Source of the DNA: Clarkia xantiana subsp. parviflora
Lineage: Eukaryota > Streptophyta > Magnoliopsida > Myrtales > Onagraceae
Assembly (NCBI GenBank): GCA_036873135.1
Contig: JAPTYO010000002.1
Span: 40,725,452-40,789,451, forward strand
Length of the DNA stretch: 64,000 nucleotides
Reading direction: 5' to 3'
Translations under genes and position numbers: made by a program
Notes under the pieces: model-generated
Database searches by the model: none
Seen by the model: the letters and a program-made list of their open reading frames with translations, nothing else
Told to the model about the DNA's origin: nothing
In this document: positions 1-10,490 of the stretch, piece by piece
How positions within the stretch are numbered: position 1 is the first letter of the stretch
Layout: each line of letters opens with the position of its first letter

Positions 1-120
1 GGTCTAAAATTTTGACCGTGGCAAAAGGAGAGAATATGAGAGATTAAAAAAAAAAAAAAAAAGATCCTGCTAAGTTGTCGCGTCATGCGCAGTTTAGGCA
101 AAAATTAGGGACATGCATTC

Positions 121-1020
121 AAGTCGTCAAGCCACTCGAGGCCCTTATCCAACGGACGCCACTAGAGGCTCTTCTCCAACGGACGCCACTAGAGGCTCTT
201 CTCCGACGGACGCCACTAGAGGCTCTTCTCCGACATACGCCACTAGAGGCTCTTATCCAACGGACGCCACTAGAGGCTCTTCTCCAACGGACGCCACTAG
301 AGGCTCTCCTCCGACATATGCCACTAGAGGCTCTTCTCCGACGGACGCCACTAGAGGCTCTTCTCCAACGGACGCCACTAGGGGCTCTTTTCAAAATACC
401 CGCCACTGGAGGCTTTTCCTTGTCGCACGCCACTGGAGGCATCGTCAATCGAGGTTTTTACTTTACTGTACGCCACTGGAGGCTTTTCCTTGTCGCACGC
501 CACTGGAGGCATCGTCGATCGAGGCTTTACTTTCCCGCACGCCACTGGAGGCTTTACTTTCCCGCACGCCACTGGAGGCTTTACTTTCCCGCACGCCACT
601 GGAGGCTTTACTTTCCCGCACGCCACTGGAGGCTTTACTTTCCCGCACGCCACTGGAGGCTTTACTTTCCCGCACGCCACTGGAGGCTTTACTTTCCCGC
701 ACGCCACTGGAGGCTTTACTTTCCCGCACGCCACTGGAGGCTTTACTTTCCCGCACGCCACTGGAGGCTTTACTTTCCCGCACGCCACTGGAGGCTTTAC
801 TTTCCCGCACGCCACTGGAGGCTCTTTACTTTTCCGCACCGCCACTGGAGGCTCTTTACTTTTCCGCACCGCCACTGGAGCTCTTTACTTTTCCGCACCG
901 CCACTGGAGGCTCTTTACTTTTCCGCACCGCCACTGGAGGCTCTTTACTTTTCCGCACCGCCACTGGAGGCTCTTTACTTTTCCGCACCGCCACTGGAGT
1001 CTTTACTTTCTGCATCGCTA
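121..1020 (+). repeat. 27-bp/30-bp minisatellite of an Ogre-like element
   Basis: Three blocks of tandem repeats follow one another. About ten 27-bp units beginning GCCACTAGAGGCTCTTCTCC run to about 400. A run of 27-bp units beginning GCCACTGGAGGCTTTACTTT covers about 541-815. Then come 30-bp units with an extra CTC and an extra C to about 1000. All unit lengths are multiples of three, so several frames on both strands stay open and would give nonapeptide repeats such as PLEALLQRT or ATGGFTFPH. The array sits just before a purine tract and an LTR, which is where the 3' untranslated minisatellite of Tat/Ogre-type elements lies. I treat it as non-coding. Confidence 0.9.
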
Positions 1021-1200
1021 ATAGAGGCACCGCCAACAGGCGTCTCGCCGACAGAAGTTTTATCGTTTCCGCACCAGAATAAGCGTATGAGCCACCTTGA
1101 AGACTTTGAAGAATTAGGAGAGAATATACTTTCTGGTCAAAATCAGTGTTTCTTCGTCTTTGGACAAATCCCTTCGATCACGTTCTACGGGAGTCCGTCC

Positions 1201-1214
1201 AAAGAGGGGTAAAC
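1201..1214 (+). other. Polypurine tract before LTR 1
   Basis: AAAGAGGGGTAAAC lies directly before the TGTAAAC start of the LTR. The same arrangement recurs at 3736-3749 and, on the minus strand, at 62289-62302, so it is the plus-strand primer site of this family. Confidence 0.75.
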
Positions 1215-2142
1215 TGTAAACACTTGATTTTGACCCGGACGTAACGACGTTGCACATGATACGTCAAATTCCGGACGCGTCAAGCCACAAAGTCCCCAAA
1301 AATGCTCAAGGGCACATTAGGGAAATTATTATAAAATATATTTTAAATTATTTCGAATTTATTTAATATTTTCGGAATATTTAAAAATATATATATAATA
1401 ATTAGTTTTTTTATTTTTAGAAAATTATCTGTTAGATATTTATCTCCAGATATTATTTTTTATTCAAAAAAATAATTATATAAAGATAAATATCCTTAGG
1501 AATATTGTCTAGAATAATTATCTGTTAGCATTTTTTATTTGAATTGTATCTGTAATCTAGACTAGATTTTTAGTATAAATAGGGGTCTAGGTTTACATTG
1601 TAACAAACAGAAAAAAACACTACAACAGCAATAATACATCACTTTCTTGGGACCTGTGCGATTTTTGTCATTTTGTGCTTTTAAAAAAACTTTTTTTTTT
1701 CCGATCTCTGGCTGTTTCCCGCTCCTGGGTCTTCTGCAGCCACCGGCGACTGCATCGTCTCCGCCCGGCAGCACCGCCGTGACCCCGCCCTGTCTGGCCT
1801 GACGCCGACCTGTCCTCGCCACTACGCCGTGCCGACCACCCCTCATCCGCCCCGCTGCCCAGCTCCGGCCCCGTCTCTCCCGTTCCGGCGTCCGACCATC
1901 TCTCTCTTAACTCTCTCTCTCTCCTGTTACAGATCCGGACCACCAGTAGCAGACCTGAAGTTCCCGACAGCCACGACCAGAGCTCCGCCATAGCCGCCCG
2001 GCGCCGTCCCAGGCCACCGAAGCCATATCCCGTCCGCCGGAGTGCCCTCTGCCGCCCGTCCGCCCGTCTCTGCCGGTGGCTATCTCCCCTGCGCAGGTCT
2101 CTTCATCTTCTCCTTTTTTTTAATTATTATTTATTAATAATC

Positions 2143-2174
<32 letters not shown>

Positions 2175-2729
2175 TATCTTTAACAAAATAAGTTTAAGTG
2201 TAGTTGTTTAATTTAATTAGTAGTTTAAATATAGTTTCACTAAGTCCAGTTTCAGAAGCATATTTAATTTCTCAAATTATGTGTATGTTAAATATATTGG
2301 TTGTGTATGGATTGAAACATGCTTAATAAATTTTGATGTTTTATTTTTCGTCTTAACTAAAAGTTATAGATTATAATTAGTTTTTAGACTTATGTTAATT
2401 TGTTAATAATAATTTGGCTTAGGATGTAAATTTGATTGGATCTTGACATGGTTAGATTAATCTGATATAACGTATATAGAAGAATAAAATTGGCAAACAA
2501 GTGAACCGAGTACCGAAAGGGCGTAATTAAAAATTATATTTTTTTTAAATTCGTAATCGAACCCCCGAACTTGAATTTCTATCGTAGACCGATTTTATAC
2601 CTAGGTGTTTAATTAATTATTCACTTAAGTAATTTAGGATTCTAGTTAGCCTATAATTAACTAGTGGCGACTCTTTCAAATTCACGTTTTCAAAACGTAT
2701 TCGCCTTAGGTCAGATTTTAGGTCTGACA
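1215..2729 (+). mobile_element. LTR 1 of an Ogre-like non-autonomous retrotransposon
   Basis: This 1515-bp LTR begins TGTAAACAC and ends GGTCTGACA. It aligns in order with 3750-5199: the TTGACCCGGACGTAACG start, an AT-rich U3, TATAAATAG, a CT- and GC-rich leader, ATT repeats, the GTACCGAAAGGGCGTA block, and the GGCGACTCTTTCAAA to GGTCTGAC end. A third copy in reverse orientation lies at 47280-48486 plus 62144-62288. Open frames at about 1560-1990 are shadows of the GC-rich leader. There is minisatellite on both sides, so this LTR is shared by two internal regions. Confidence 0.85.
1574..1582 (+). promoter_or_regulatory. LTR 1 TATA box
   Basis: TATAAATAG lies about 360 bases inside the LTR, with an A-rich likely start region and a CT-rich leader about 35-100 bases downstream. 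The equivalent in LTR 2 is TATAAATAG at 4065. Confidence 0.65.
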
Positions 2730-3749
2730 ACAACGATGTTGCGCTGTCCCAGATATGCTAGTCATCACATCTACTCTTTTCAACGGTGTTGCACTGCCCC
2801 AGGTATGCTACTCACCACCCGACAATTGGGATCTGTAGTTGTCCAGATTTTCGAAAGTCACAACCTGATGACCGAAGCCTTAGTATTCAGCCTTCGCAAG
2901 TCATGCCACTAGAGGCACTTCTCCAACGGACGCCGCTAGAGGCTCTTCTCCGACATACACCACTAGAGGCTCTTCCCGAACGGACGCCACTAGAGGCTCT
3001 TCTCCGACATATGGCACTAGCGGCTCTTCTCCAACGGATGCCACTAGGGACATTTCTCCGACAAACGCCACTAGAGGTTCTTCTCCCACAAACGCCACTA
3101 GAGGCATTTCTCCGACATATGCCAGTAGAGGCTCTTCTCCAACACCCGCCGATCGAGGCTTTACTTTTCCGCACACCACTGGAGTCTGTACTTTCTGCAC
3201 CGCCAACGGAGGCACCACCAACAGGGGCATCGCCGACCGAGGGTTTATTTTTCCGCACGCCATTGGAGGCTTTACTTTCTGCACCGTCAACGGAGGCACC
3301 GCCAACAGGGGCACCGCCGACCGAGGCTTTACTTTTCTGCACGCAGCTGGAGGCTTTACTTTCTGTACCGTAAACGGAGGCACTGCCAACAGGGGCAATG
3401 CCAACAGGGGCAACGCCGACTGAGGCTTTACTTTTCCGCACTACCAACGGAGGCAGCGCTAACAGGGGCACCGCTGACAGAGGTTCTATTTTCCACACCG
3501 CCAACAGGGCACCGCCAACAGGGGTACACCGCTAATAGGGGCACACCGCCAATAGAGGCACGCCAACAGGGGCACCATACCGCCAACAGGGGCACCGCCG
3601 ACATAGGTTTTTTTTGTTTCCGCACCAGAATAAGCATATGAGCCACCTTGAAGACTTCAAAACAGATGAAGGAAAAATCAGTGTTTTCTTGTCTTTGAAC
3701 AAGCCCCCTCAAACAAGTTCTATGGTGGCATGTCCAAAGAGAGGCAAAC
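2730..3749 (+). mobile_element. Internal region of the non-autonomous element
   Basis: About 1 kb lies between LTR 1 and LTR 2. It holds a short unique part (2730-2886, with a degenerate duplicated segment around TGTTGC and CCCAG/GTATGCTA), then the minisatellite, then a 110-base segment with GAGCCACCTTGAAGACTT that also occurs at 1089, then the purine tract. There is no gag, protease or polymerase sequence, so the copy cannot move without an autonomous partner. I see no convincing primer-binding site directly after LTR 1. Confidence 0.75.
2905..3600 (+). repeat. Second copy of the 27-bp-type minisatellite
   Basis: The units are more degenerate than at 121-1020. They start as GCCACTAGAGGCTCTTCTCC-like 27-mers and grade into units with ACCGCCAACAGGGGC after 3200. 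Open frames on both strands (for example 2786-3373 plus and 2887-3504 minus) follow from the multiple-of-three unit length. Confidence 0.85.
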
Positions 3750-4710
3750 TGTAAACGCTCGATTTTGACCCGGACGTAACGTCATTACATGTGACGTGTC
3801 ATTTTCAGATGGGTCACGTTACGAAGTGTTCAAAAATGCTCATGTACATATTAGCGCAAATAAATAAATATATATTTTAAAAATATCTCGGATATATTCG
3901 TAATATATAAAAATATATATTTGTACGTAACAATTATTTATCTGTAAGATAATTATCTATAGGTATTTACTCCTATTATTTATGGTAATTATCTGTAGAT
4001 ATTTATCCGTATGAATTTATTTGTAAATTATTTTAATATTTAGGAGATTCTATCTGTAATCTAGTATAAATAGGAGTCCGGTTCTACGTGTAAAAGGGGA
4101 CAGAAAAACATCATTTCAATAATATTCACTAGTTATCTCAAGATCCGTGCTATTTTGTCGTCTTGTGCTTTATTAAAAAAAAATTCTCTCTCTTCCCATT
4201 ACACTCTCTCTCCGAGTCCCTTCATCCTCTAAAAAACAGCCTGACCATCGTCGGAGGTATCACCAGCTGTCGACACCACCGCCGGATTCGAGACCAGGAG
4301 CTTGCCCGCCGTCCCTGCCCGTCCCGGAGCTGCTATCCGTCCCTTCCGCCACGTCGCCCGTCCCAGCCATGACCTCCGCACATCCATCCCGTTCGAGCAA
4401 CATTCACCCGACACCGCGCTTGCCGGAGCCAGCCTCAGTCGCCATTGCTGCCGGAGTCACCTTCCTCGCCGTCTTCCGTTCGTTGCCGAGCCACGTCGTC
4501 CCCTAGCTCCATCGCCATCACATCCAAGCTCCGCCGCTGCTGGACCAACGTCCGCTGCTGCAGACGAGAGTTCCGACGACTCAAACAGCGACCCGCGTCG
4601 GAGTCCACCTGCTGTTGCTGCCGTGAAGGCCACCGGAGTTCGAATCCCCAGCCACATCTGAGGTCGAGCCGACTCCTCCTACCTCAGCCATGTTTGAATC
4701 TCGTCCTTCC

Positions 4711-4754
<44 letters not shown>

Positions 4755-5199
4755 CTATTGTTTTATAATATTAGATTTAGGTTTAAATTGTTTAAATTTA
4801 ACTAATTTAAGTTAATTAAAGTTTGATTATTCAAGTTGTATTATGTGAATACGTTAATTTACGTTTTAGATGTAAAAAATTGTTCGATAGTGTTATTAGG
4901 TTTCATTTTGTTTTTTGTTAGATAAAATTAGTTCATTTGGGATATTAATTAATAATAAAATTGGCAAATTAAGTGAACTGAGTACCGAAAGGGCGTAGTT
5001 AAAAATTATATTTTTAATTCGTAACAGAACCCCCGAACTCGAATTTCTAATCGTAGACCGATTCAAAACCTAAGTGATTAATTCGTTATTTTCTTAGGTA
5101 ATTTAGGATTCTAGTTAGCCTTACAATTAACTAGTGGGGACTCTTTTAAAAATCCACGTTTTCAAAACGTATTCGTCTTAGGTTAGATTTAGGTCTGAC
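3750..5199 (+). mobile_element. LTR 2 of the Ogre-like element
   Basis: About 1450 bp, starting TGTAAACGC after the purine tract AAAGAGAGGCAAAC and ending GGTCTGAC. The final A of the usual GACA is T here. It carries TATAAATAG at 4065-4073, a GC-rich leader at 4190-4690 and a long TTA microsatellite at 4707-4754. Ordinary AT-rich DNA follows, so this is the right end of the array. A 5-bp target duplication cannot be checked because the left end is outside the window. Confidence 0.85.
4707..4754 (+). repeat. (TTA)n microsatellite in LTR 2
   Basis: About 15 TTA/ATT units lie in the transcribed part of the LTR. The equivalent position of LTR 1 (about 2140-2172) has a shorter ATT run. Confidence 0.9.
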
Positions 5200-5918
5200 T
5201 ATGAATATTAAATATCAATATCGTTATAATGACTATGAATATTAATGATATTGAATATTACATTAATAACGATAATTATTTAATTTTAGTAATTGAAGCT
5301 AATTATTAAAAATAAATTTTTATAATTTTTTTATACATGCATGAAGCACGGGTCATATATTATATTCAAACATTATATAGATTAAAATTTGTTTTATACA
5401 TTTATTTTATTGGTTGTCATTTATAAATACTAAATAAAATATCGATTGTCGTTTACTTAGTTTTTTTGCCATTATTAACTTCCTTGATTAATAATATTGA
5501 ATAAATCTATTATTATATTTTCGTTTATGTTTAATATTTATAATGAATTTTGTATTCAATCCTACTAATGTAAAAATTTATACACTATACATAATCTTTA
5601 TTCATATATATAGATTTTGTCGTTAATATTAAATATTGAAATAATTATTCATATTTATGGTATTAATTTGTGTTTTATCAAAATAGCAATATTTGTTTGT
5701 AAGATTAAGTTTTTAATGATTTTTATTAATATATAAAGCTGATTTATATAATAAAATACATGAGTTATGAACGTTAAATTAATAAGAAAAGAACATATAA
5801 GCAAAAGTAAATCATTTTGTTTTTTACCAAATATAAAATGGTATGTAAGTGAGAAAAATAAACAAAGGATTCTATAATTAGTTCTCTAAGTTTTATACTT
5901 TTTGTTAATAACGATTAA
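5200..5918. other. AT-rich intergenic DNA, no feature seen
   Basis: No open frame with recognisable content and no repeat boundaries. The last bases (TTTTTGTTAATAACGATTAA) are the left half of the Helitron target site and are repeated in near-identical form at about 8729-8746. Confidence 0.6.
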
Positions 5919-5930
5919 CTAGCCACTAAT

Positions 5931-5947
5931 CCCGCGCACCGCGCGGG
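5931..5947 (-). terminator. Helitron 1 3'-terminal hairpin
   Basis: Perfect 7-bp stem CCCGCGC/GCGCGGG with a 3-base loop, 8 bases from the terminal CTAG. This is the transposition terminator of the family; the same spacing is kept at 33261-33277 and 37515-37531. Confidence 0.85.
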
Positions 5948-6668
5948 TAAAAAATTCCAAACAAAATTTATGTTATTTTAATTTATTGAATATGCAACTA
6001 TATATCAACATTTATTTAAAAATTTTGATCTGTTTTTTTATAGAAAAATAATTAACAATAATACATTAATCTAATGAATGTATTTAATACTAATAATTAT
6101 TATTTAAAATATTTAATTATTTATTAGATGTATAACTAATATAAAACATCTACTCAAAATAGGATAGAAAAATATTTTCTAAATTTGAAGTTGATCAATA
6201 TTTTATATTTAAATTTGTAGATACCTAATTAATTATGAAAAATATGTACACTTGTAACTCAGATAATGTCAGTCGACATAATTAATATATTGTGTTAATA
6301 TCTGATTGATAATAAATATAGATTATTTAATTTTATATTTGATCGTAAAAATAATTAATTCAACTACATTAAAAAAAATTAAAAATGCGTAAATCAAGCG
6401 ACATAATTAATAGAGATGGCATGAACAAAAAAAATGATTGAAAGATGGTCAAAAAATATAATGATATAAAGATGATTATTAAATATACAGAAAAATTGTA
6501 AATAAAAATATATATATATTTATTTCAAGAAGACTCAGCTTCCATTTTAAAAAAATGATTTGGGACATGAACTTTAGAAGTATTTCTTCTGAAATTCTTA
6601 TATTTTATCAAGAAGTATTTATTGCAAGGGATATGAACTTCATTTGAGCCATTGGAGCTAGCTAAGTT

Positions 6669-6692
<24 letters not shown>
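6669..6692 (+). repeat. (AG)n microsatellite
   Basis: About 12 AG units inside Helitron 1. Confidence 0.9.
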
Positions 6693-6699
<7 letters not shown>

Positions 6700-7712
6700 G
6701 GTGTGAGCTTATGGGGAGGCAAGTGTATATATATAGACCACACCTAAAGTTATTTAGGTGTATTACAATTTACATCCATGCATGAACAATATTCCTAGTG
6801 TTCTCAACAATTCCGTGCCTCACCACAATTATGAGCGTTTACCCAATAATTTGGGGTAACTTGCTTTATGAAGCCGATCACCCCATGAGAGTATATATAT
6901 ATATGAGAAATAAGTCAATAATTGTCAAAATTATTTTGGTATCTCACATGTTACAATGTAGTATAATATTAGTAACCGAAGGATGAGCTAGAGGGTGCAA
7001 TTGCTTCGGTTACCTTCCTCAAAATATTTACTTCCTCCAAATATTTACGTAATCGATATTCCTGTTTATGTTTGCAATTGTCATGACTATCATCATAAAT
7101 TGTCATGACTATCATCATAATGTATGAAATATAGTATTCAAACTATACGAAACAACAAAGTATAAAATGGATAGAAAAGAATGGATATCTAAAAAAGAGA
7201 CGAAGCCATGCATTGATGTTAAATCACAATCGGCAAATTAGATGGTTCTGTCTACCCGTATCCATACATATCTACAAACATCGTTTACACTGCAATAGTA
7301 AACCAAAAATCATTATATAATTGAATACTAAGATTCATACAAAAAAAAGTAAGTTAATTTCTAATTTCTATCTTACCTTCCTGGTCGATGAACAATGTCA
7401 CTGATAGAATCAACTTTCTCAAATCTGAATGTCCGTGAAACTTGAATTGGTAACAATGTGTATTTAAATTGTATGCATCAAATAACTATGAAGTAGAAGA
7501 ATAGCTAGAAATAATTTTGAATTTGAATGAGCTACTTTAAAGAATCATATATCCTCTTAAATATAATCAGTCAAGATGTGGTTCACTTCACAAAAATTGT
7601 TAACAAAAATCATCTGTGAAAAGGTAAGTTGAACTATATAAGTGCTCAGCATATACGGCCGACCGTGAAGGAAAGTGGTCTCATTGAACCAAAATCCTAG
7701 GGTAATATATAT

Positions 7713-7920
7713 AATAACATCTATTATAAGAAAAAAATATATATACATAGTTAGAATTTCTATTTTAAGAATGTCGTTCATATTAGGAACCATACCTAAT
7801 TTTTATTGCCCAGTTATAATAACATCCATTATAAGAAAAAAAAATATATACATAGTTAAAATTTCTTTTTTAAAAATGTCGTTCATGTTAGGAAGCATGC
7901 CTAATTTTTTTTCCCCAGTT
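7713..7920 (+). repeat. Two-copy tandem repeat of about 105 bp inside Helitron 1
   Basis: Each copy runs from ATAATAACATC[TC]ATTATAAG through AATGTCGTTCAT[AG]TTAGGAA to a CCCAGTT end. The copies differ at a few bases. The unit keeps one frame open through both copies, but I recognise no protein. Confidence 0.8.
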
Positions 7921-8429
7921 AAGCTTACTTAATTTAACCACATTATTATGTAATGAATATTTCTTTAGCCAAACTAACGTAATGAAAATCATTTGTTTTA
8001 TTTATCACTAAATTTGGCATAATTTGAGATAAATAAATAAATAAATATATATTCATAAAAAGACTTTTTATTGTTAATTTTTTATATTCAAATTTGCCCA
8101 ATTACATAAGAATATTGTTTAATGTGATTGTGATATATGTATACAATGGCATACAACTACGACAATAGATTTTGGATAAAATCACCAAATTATACCTTCT
8201 AATTTCTAAATATACATTTTCCATGTAATAATTATAGCCAACTACACATTAAATAGAAACATATCATAATTTAATCAGAAATAACCAAAATTGACACCCA
8301 AATTATCCTAGAATGCTATTATCCACCTATATATTTTATAAACCTCACGATTCTTAATTACTAAGAAAACATTCAATGTTGCTTTATATAACATGACATA
8401 CTAATTAATATTATATATATAGCGCTTAC

Positions 8430-8690
8430 ATGGCGGCCTACGGTCTTCCGGAGCCAAACTGTATAGATAATGAATTTAAAAGGAAACTTTTAATTAATTT
8501 GTTTCTTTAAATTGCATAGAGACCAAATTAGGAGATAAAAATACTTCTTAATTTTGAATCAATCAATATTATGTATCTAAATTTAGAGAACCCCTATTAA
8601 ATTCCGATTAAATTAGGCAACGCTGACTGGACAAACTGTCCACGTGTCAGCCAGAGGGCTTCCGGTACCGAATTAATATAATATAGTAGA
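8430..8690 (-). repeat. Conserved 5' end of the Helitron family
   Basis: This 260-base block is nearly identical to 37250-37502 and 39708-39960. It contains GGTCTTCCGG, AATTAATTTGTTTCTTTAAA, ATCAATCAATATTATGTATC and a CACGTGTC box. The three Helitrons differ in their interiors, so this block and the hairpin define the family. Confidence 0.85.
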
Positions 8691-8790
8691 TATACCCCAT
8701 TATATTGGTAAGTTTATGATTTTTATTTTTTGTTAATATCGATTAATATACCCCATTATATTGGTAAGTTTATGATTTTTATTTTACCGG
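8691..8790 (+). repeat. Short tandem duplication at the Helitron 1 target site
   Basis: TATACCCCATTATATTGGTA and the following 20 bases occur at 8691 and again at 8747. The spacer ends ATCGATTAA, matching the DNA left of Helitron 1 (ACGATTAA). The second copy therefore acts as an internal empty-site control. Confidence 0.8.
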
Positions 8791-9715
8791 TATGTATAGT
8801 TTATTTAGATAATATCAATAATATTAGCTAGGAATTGAGAAGATATTTGGATTGTGTATATTTTTAAATTTTAGAAATCAAATAAACATTTCCAAACTAT
8901 AAAACTCGTTACAGTTTCCAAATTTAAAAAAAAAAAAAAAAAAGAGATTTCAACAAATAAAAATAAGAATTTACGTGGCATTTTATATTAGTTAATAAAA
9001 TAATTCATTATACATACAATAACTAAAACTACTATATACATATCATATCATTATTAAATAAATTATTGTTCTTTAATGTGGGTAAATGAGAGCTCCAGCA
9101 ACAGAAGTATATATTCGTGCATTACATATTAAACTAATACAAATATAAGGAATTACTATATGATAATATATAATACAATGAATTTACTAATAAGGAATGT
9201 GTAGCTGATTTCAAGACATAAAATTAATTACAATTAAATATATAAAAAATAATTAATAAGGAATAAGCAATTTATATAGGTACATTATATCTTTATTTTT
9301 ATTATAGAGCATAATTACTATACATACTTATTAAGCATTTGTGATTCTATTATATATATAATAACATATAATTTTTTGGTTGAAACTATACAATTGTGTT
9401 CATAATATTAAGTTCATACTGTGGAGACACAAAGTTAAAAGAGAAGATTAATACCAACAAAAGATTAAATAAATACCTATATAAGATGGAAGAAATACTT
9501 ATATAAGATGGAAGAATGAATTACGACATGTTTGACAACGGTGGCTCTGCAACACTCAACGCTTGGTATATTGCTTCAATTTAAATCAAGTGGTTTCAAA
9601 CAACGGTACATTCAGATCAAATGATAATTCAAGCGAATTACTTGATTGATGACTTGTATGTGGATTCTAATAGATTTAGTTAGGTTGATGAGACTGCACT
9701 ATAAGTAGTTGTAGG
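8791..9715. other. AT-rich intergenic DNA, no gene seen
   Basis: Contains A-tracts and ATATAT runs but no credible frame and no recognised transposon end. It ends in ATTAT (9716-9720), the target duplication of element B. Confidence 0.6.
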
Positions 9716-10086
9716 ATTATTGTTGGGACAAGCTTCTAATCGGTCCGATTTTGCGTGAACCAATCGGTCGGTACCCGACAGAATTGTGATAATCCTCACG
9801 GATTTGTCTGGGTGTTTCTTTGGTAATGCCGTCCTTAGCTTCGAGACTTGTTCCTTTACCACGTAGACCTGTGAAAACGTCTTGTCGGATGTCCGTTTCC
9901 TAACTCCGAGCTTGAGTCTTTCTCCACGTCTACCAGCAAAAGGGGCTACCAAGCGAAAGGGGGGGGGGGGTGCTCGGTTAGCCCACTCCGATGCCTAAAT
10001 GAGAACTTGCTAGAGAGAGAAAATGTTTAGAGAGAAGGTAGAGCAAATTCAACTTGACAACCTTTTGAAATGAATGGCCAAGGGTA

Positions 10087-10096
10087 CTATTTATAG
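10087..10096 (-). promoter_or_regulatory. TATA box of element B 3' LTR
   Basis: CTATAAATAG read on the minus strand. The homologous box in the 5' LTR lies at about 32500-32510. Confidence 0.65.
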
Positions 10097-10276
10097 GACT
10101 CTTGGGTCTTTAGTTTGCTAATTGCAGTATTAGTCCGTTAATCATGCATTAATTAAGATAAAGTGAAATTAGGCCTTACTAGGCATCGGAGGGGTTGGTA
10201 ATATTCTTGGGGTGTTCGGAAACAGTGTGGCCTGGAGGGAGGCCCTCCGGGCCGAAAAATGTCCGATTAGGGACAT

Positions 10277-10300
10277 CCTAACCGAACATGTTCGGTTAGG
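10277..10300. promoter_or_regulatory. 24-bp perfect palindrome in LTR U3 of element B
   Basis: Half-site CCTAACCGAACA is followed directly by its complement. GGGACAT and TGTCCC continue the symmetry imperfectly. It lies about 180-200 bases upstream of the TATA box and is conserved in the other LTR (32690-32713). It could be a protein-binding site or a cruciform/hairpin; its function is not known. Confidence 0.6.
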
Positions 10301-10472
10301 GGGTGTCCCTAGCCGAACTTGTTCCTTTGCCGGGCGATTTAATTTCACCCGGCCTTTTGTTGGTGGATTTTTCCGGGTTCGAGGTTTTCCAAGTTTCGGT
10401 TTAGAACCGTCTTTGGGTCCGTGTGGTAATTAAGTCGGGTCAAAGCGGGTCAAGGTGGGTGTCTGTCCATCA

Positions 10473-10490
10473 TTTGCCCGAGTCAAGCAA
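10473..10490 (-). other. Polypurine-type primer site of element B
   Basis: Minus-strand GACTCGGGCAAA directly precedes the TGATGG LTR start. Element A has GACTCGGGGGGGAAA at the same place, and the + strand relative has GACTCGGGGGGAAAA at 50313-50327. Confidence 0.6.

Larger units (their letters stand above)
5919..8690 (-). mobile_element. Helitron 1 (non-autonomous, minus strand)
   Basis: Read on the minus strand, the element begins TCTACTATATTATATTAATT at 8690 and ends in CTAG at 5919. The CTAG is preceded by 8 bases and a 7-3-7 hairpin (CCCGCGC / GCGCGGG, 5931-5947). It lies between A (5918) and T (8691), the rule for Helitrons. A tandem copy of the target (8746|8747) shows the uninterrupted sequence CGATTAA|TATACCCC. 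The 260-base 5' end (8430-8690) is shared with Helitrons 2 and 3. No Rep/helicase coding is seen inside, only AT-rich DNA and short meaningless frames. Confidence 0.9.
9721..10472 (-). mobile_element. 3' LTR of element B
   Basis: This 752-bp LTR on the minus strand starts TGATGGACAGACACCC at 10472 and ends GAAGCTTGTCCCAACA at 9721. Positions 9797-10472 align with 32215-32884. It has a minus-strand TATA box (CTATAAATAG, 10087-10096) and a perfect 24-bp palindrome at 10277-10300 upstream of it. A poly-G run of at least ten lies at about 9961-9970. Confidence 0.9.

Noticed and set aside
75..1212. Long open frames in the 27/30-bp repeat as protein genes (up to 335 codons)
   Set aside because: They arise from a stop-free unit with length divisible by three, occur in several frames on both strands, and lie before a purine tract and LTR. 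No start context or family match.
1562..1991. Minus-strand Arg-rich frames in LTR 1 and in 4229-4661 of LTR 2
   Set aside because: They are shadows of the GC-rich leader shared by both LTRs; the frames are not conserved between copies.
121..3600. CRISPR-like direct repeats
   Set aside because: Units are head-to-tail without unique spacers, and the setting is a plant retrotransposon.
4629..4655. tRNA-like B box (GAGTTCGAATCCCC)
   Set aside because: No A box, no cloverleaf and no acceptor stem at the right distances; it is in the GC-rich LTR leader.
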